Positions 6,120 through 6,593 of a stretch of DNA of 6,593 nt are shown one piece after another. Source of the DNA: CAZTGZ01 sp044339595 (lineage in GTDB: Bacteria > Bacteroidota > Bacteroidia > NS11-12g > UBA9320); the NCBI GenBank assembly GCA_044339595.1, contig JBIIVF010000132.1:1-6593 (forward strand), in the 5' to 3' direction. Positions within the stretch are counted from its first letter, which is position 1. The number at the start of each line of letters is the position of its first letter. Below the pieces are notes generated by a model. It ran no database searches. It had not been told where the DNA came from and worked only from the letters and a program-made list of their open reading frames with translations. Both the position numbers and the translations under genes were made by a program.

Positions 6120-6593
6120 TTGTCTGTTAAATTACTCGCAATCGGGAACACTTCCTTCGGTTTTATAAAGGAGGGTGTTGGGGAATACCAAAAGCGAATC
6201 AATCGGTATTTTAAATTTGAAATCATCGAATTACCCGATGTAAAAAACCGGGGTAAACTGAGCCTTCCTGAACTCAAAAAGCAGGAAATGGCGCTGATTG
6301 AGAAAAATTTGAAATCGTTTGATACGCTTATTTTGCTGGATGAAAAAGGAAACTCATTCGATTCAATGGGTTTTGCACGATTCTTGCAAGATCGGCTGGC
6401 AAACAAAACGGGCAATTTGGTTTTTGTAGTTGGGGGGATGTTTGGTTTTGATGAGGCATTGAGATTAAAGGCTCACCACATCTTATCGATGTCACCAATG
6501 ACCATGTCGCATCAAATTGTGCGTTTATTTTTTGCAGAACAGTTATACAGAGCGTGTACAATATTAAAAGGGGAACCATATCACAATGAAGGA
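6120..6593 (+). CDS. rlmH: 23S rRNA pseudouridine-1915 N3-methyltransferase RlmH, 3' end at the window edge
   Basis: RlmH is a SPOUT methyltransferase that uses SAM to methylate the pseudouridine at 23S rRNA position 1915 (E. coli numbering) in helix 69 of assembled 70S ribosomes. The 158 visible residues cover essentially the whole protein, whose usual length is 155-159. They include VKLLAIGNT at the start, the strand LILLDEKGNSFDS, the SAM-site loop VGGMFGFD (G105, G106, M107, G109), and the C-terminal block MSHQIVRLFFAEQLYRACTI ending in GEPYHNEG. The stop codon must lie just past the edge. The start is TTG at 6120-6122, one base after the ompA-family stop: an in-frame TGA at 6099-6101 leaves no ATG or GTG choice, and the first internal ATG (about residue 58) would delete the fold's N-terminal strand. 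The tight junction implies co-translation. Oddities are Met in place of the usual Pro in the GGP loop, and PYHN where PYHH or PYHR is typical. Confidence 0.94.
   Translation, partial: MSVKLLAIGNTSFGFIKEGVGEYQKRINRYFKFEIIELPDVKNRGKLSLPELKKQEMALIEKNLKSFDTLILLDEKGNSFDSMGFARFLQDRLANKTGNLVFVVGGMFGFDEALRLKAHHILSMSPMTMSHQIVRLFFAEQLYRACTILKGEPYHNEG

Noticed and set aside
5957..6415. 152-codon reverse-strand frame across the end of the OmpA-family gene and the start of rlmH
   Set aside because: It is antisense to two well-supported genes, spans their junction, and its translation is Ser/Phe/Arg-rich shadow sequence without recognisable motifs.
1..6593. Search for a defence system, mobile element, CRISPR array, tRNA or integration site
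   Set aside because: All space is taken by conserved housekeeping genes with small gaps; no spaced repeats, transposase, terminal inverted repeats or cloverleaf sequence was seen.

Overview
The window looks like ordinary chromosomal core DNA from a member of the Bacteroidota. The main reasons are a gliding-motility-type CNNM/CBS protein (GldE) directly downstream of ssb and mutY, an HU protein with the Bacteroidota-style arm sequence (RNIS instead of RNP), a 29-residue Lys/Arg protein of the AURKAIP1/COX24 type directly before an RNase G gene, and start codons with no clear Shine-Dalgarno sequence. The class or genus cannot be fixed from the sequence alone. Base composition and codon use look even throughout, and no mobile element, CRISPR array, tRNA or rRNA is visible.

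The left third (1-2309) is a leftward operon: mutY (adenine glycosylase), ssb (single-strand DNA-binding protein, its start lying inside the end of mutY) and gldE (membrane protein with a GTG start, cut by the left edge). A 113-base AT-rich divergent gap (2310-2422) separates it from the rightward genes and should hold promoters for both directions.

The right two thirds (2423-6593) is a tightly packed rightward series: an HU-family protein, a membrane-anchored TPR protein (GTG start), a 29-residue ribosomal-type basic peptide, RNase G, an OmpA-family lipoprotein with a long coiled coil, and RlmH (23S rRNA pseudouridine methyltransferase, TTG start, cut by the right edge within or next to its stop codon). 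Gaps are 12, 41, 18, 4 and 1 bases, so at least the last four genes are probably co-transcribed. Three of them concern the ribosome or RNA (basic peptide, RNase G, RlmH). The OmpA lipoprotein links this group to the cell envelope.

I see no new multi-gene system. The items most worth a second look are the 29-residue gene, which is easily missed, the three non-ATG starts that decide gldE, the TPR gene and rlmH, the HU arm without its intercalating proline, the Met in the RlmH SAM-site loop, and the His/acid-rich linker of the TPR protein.
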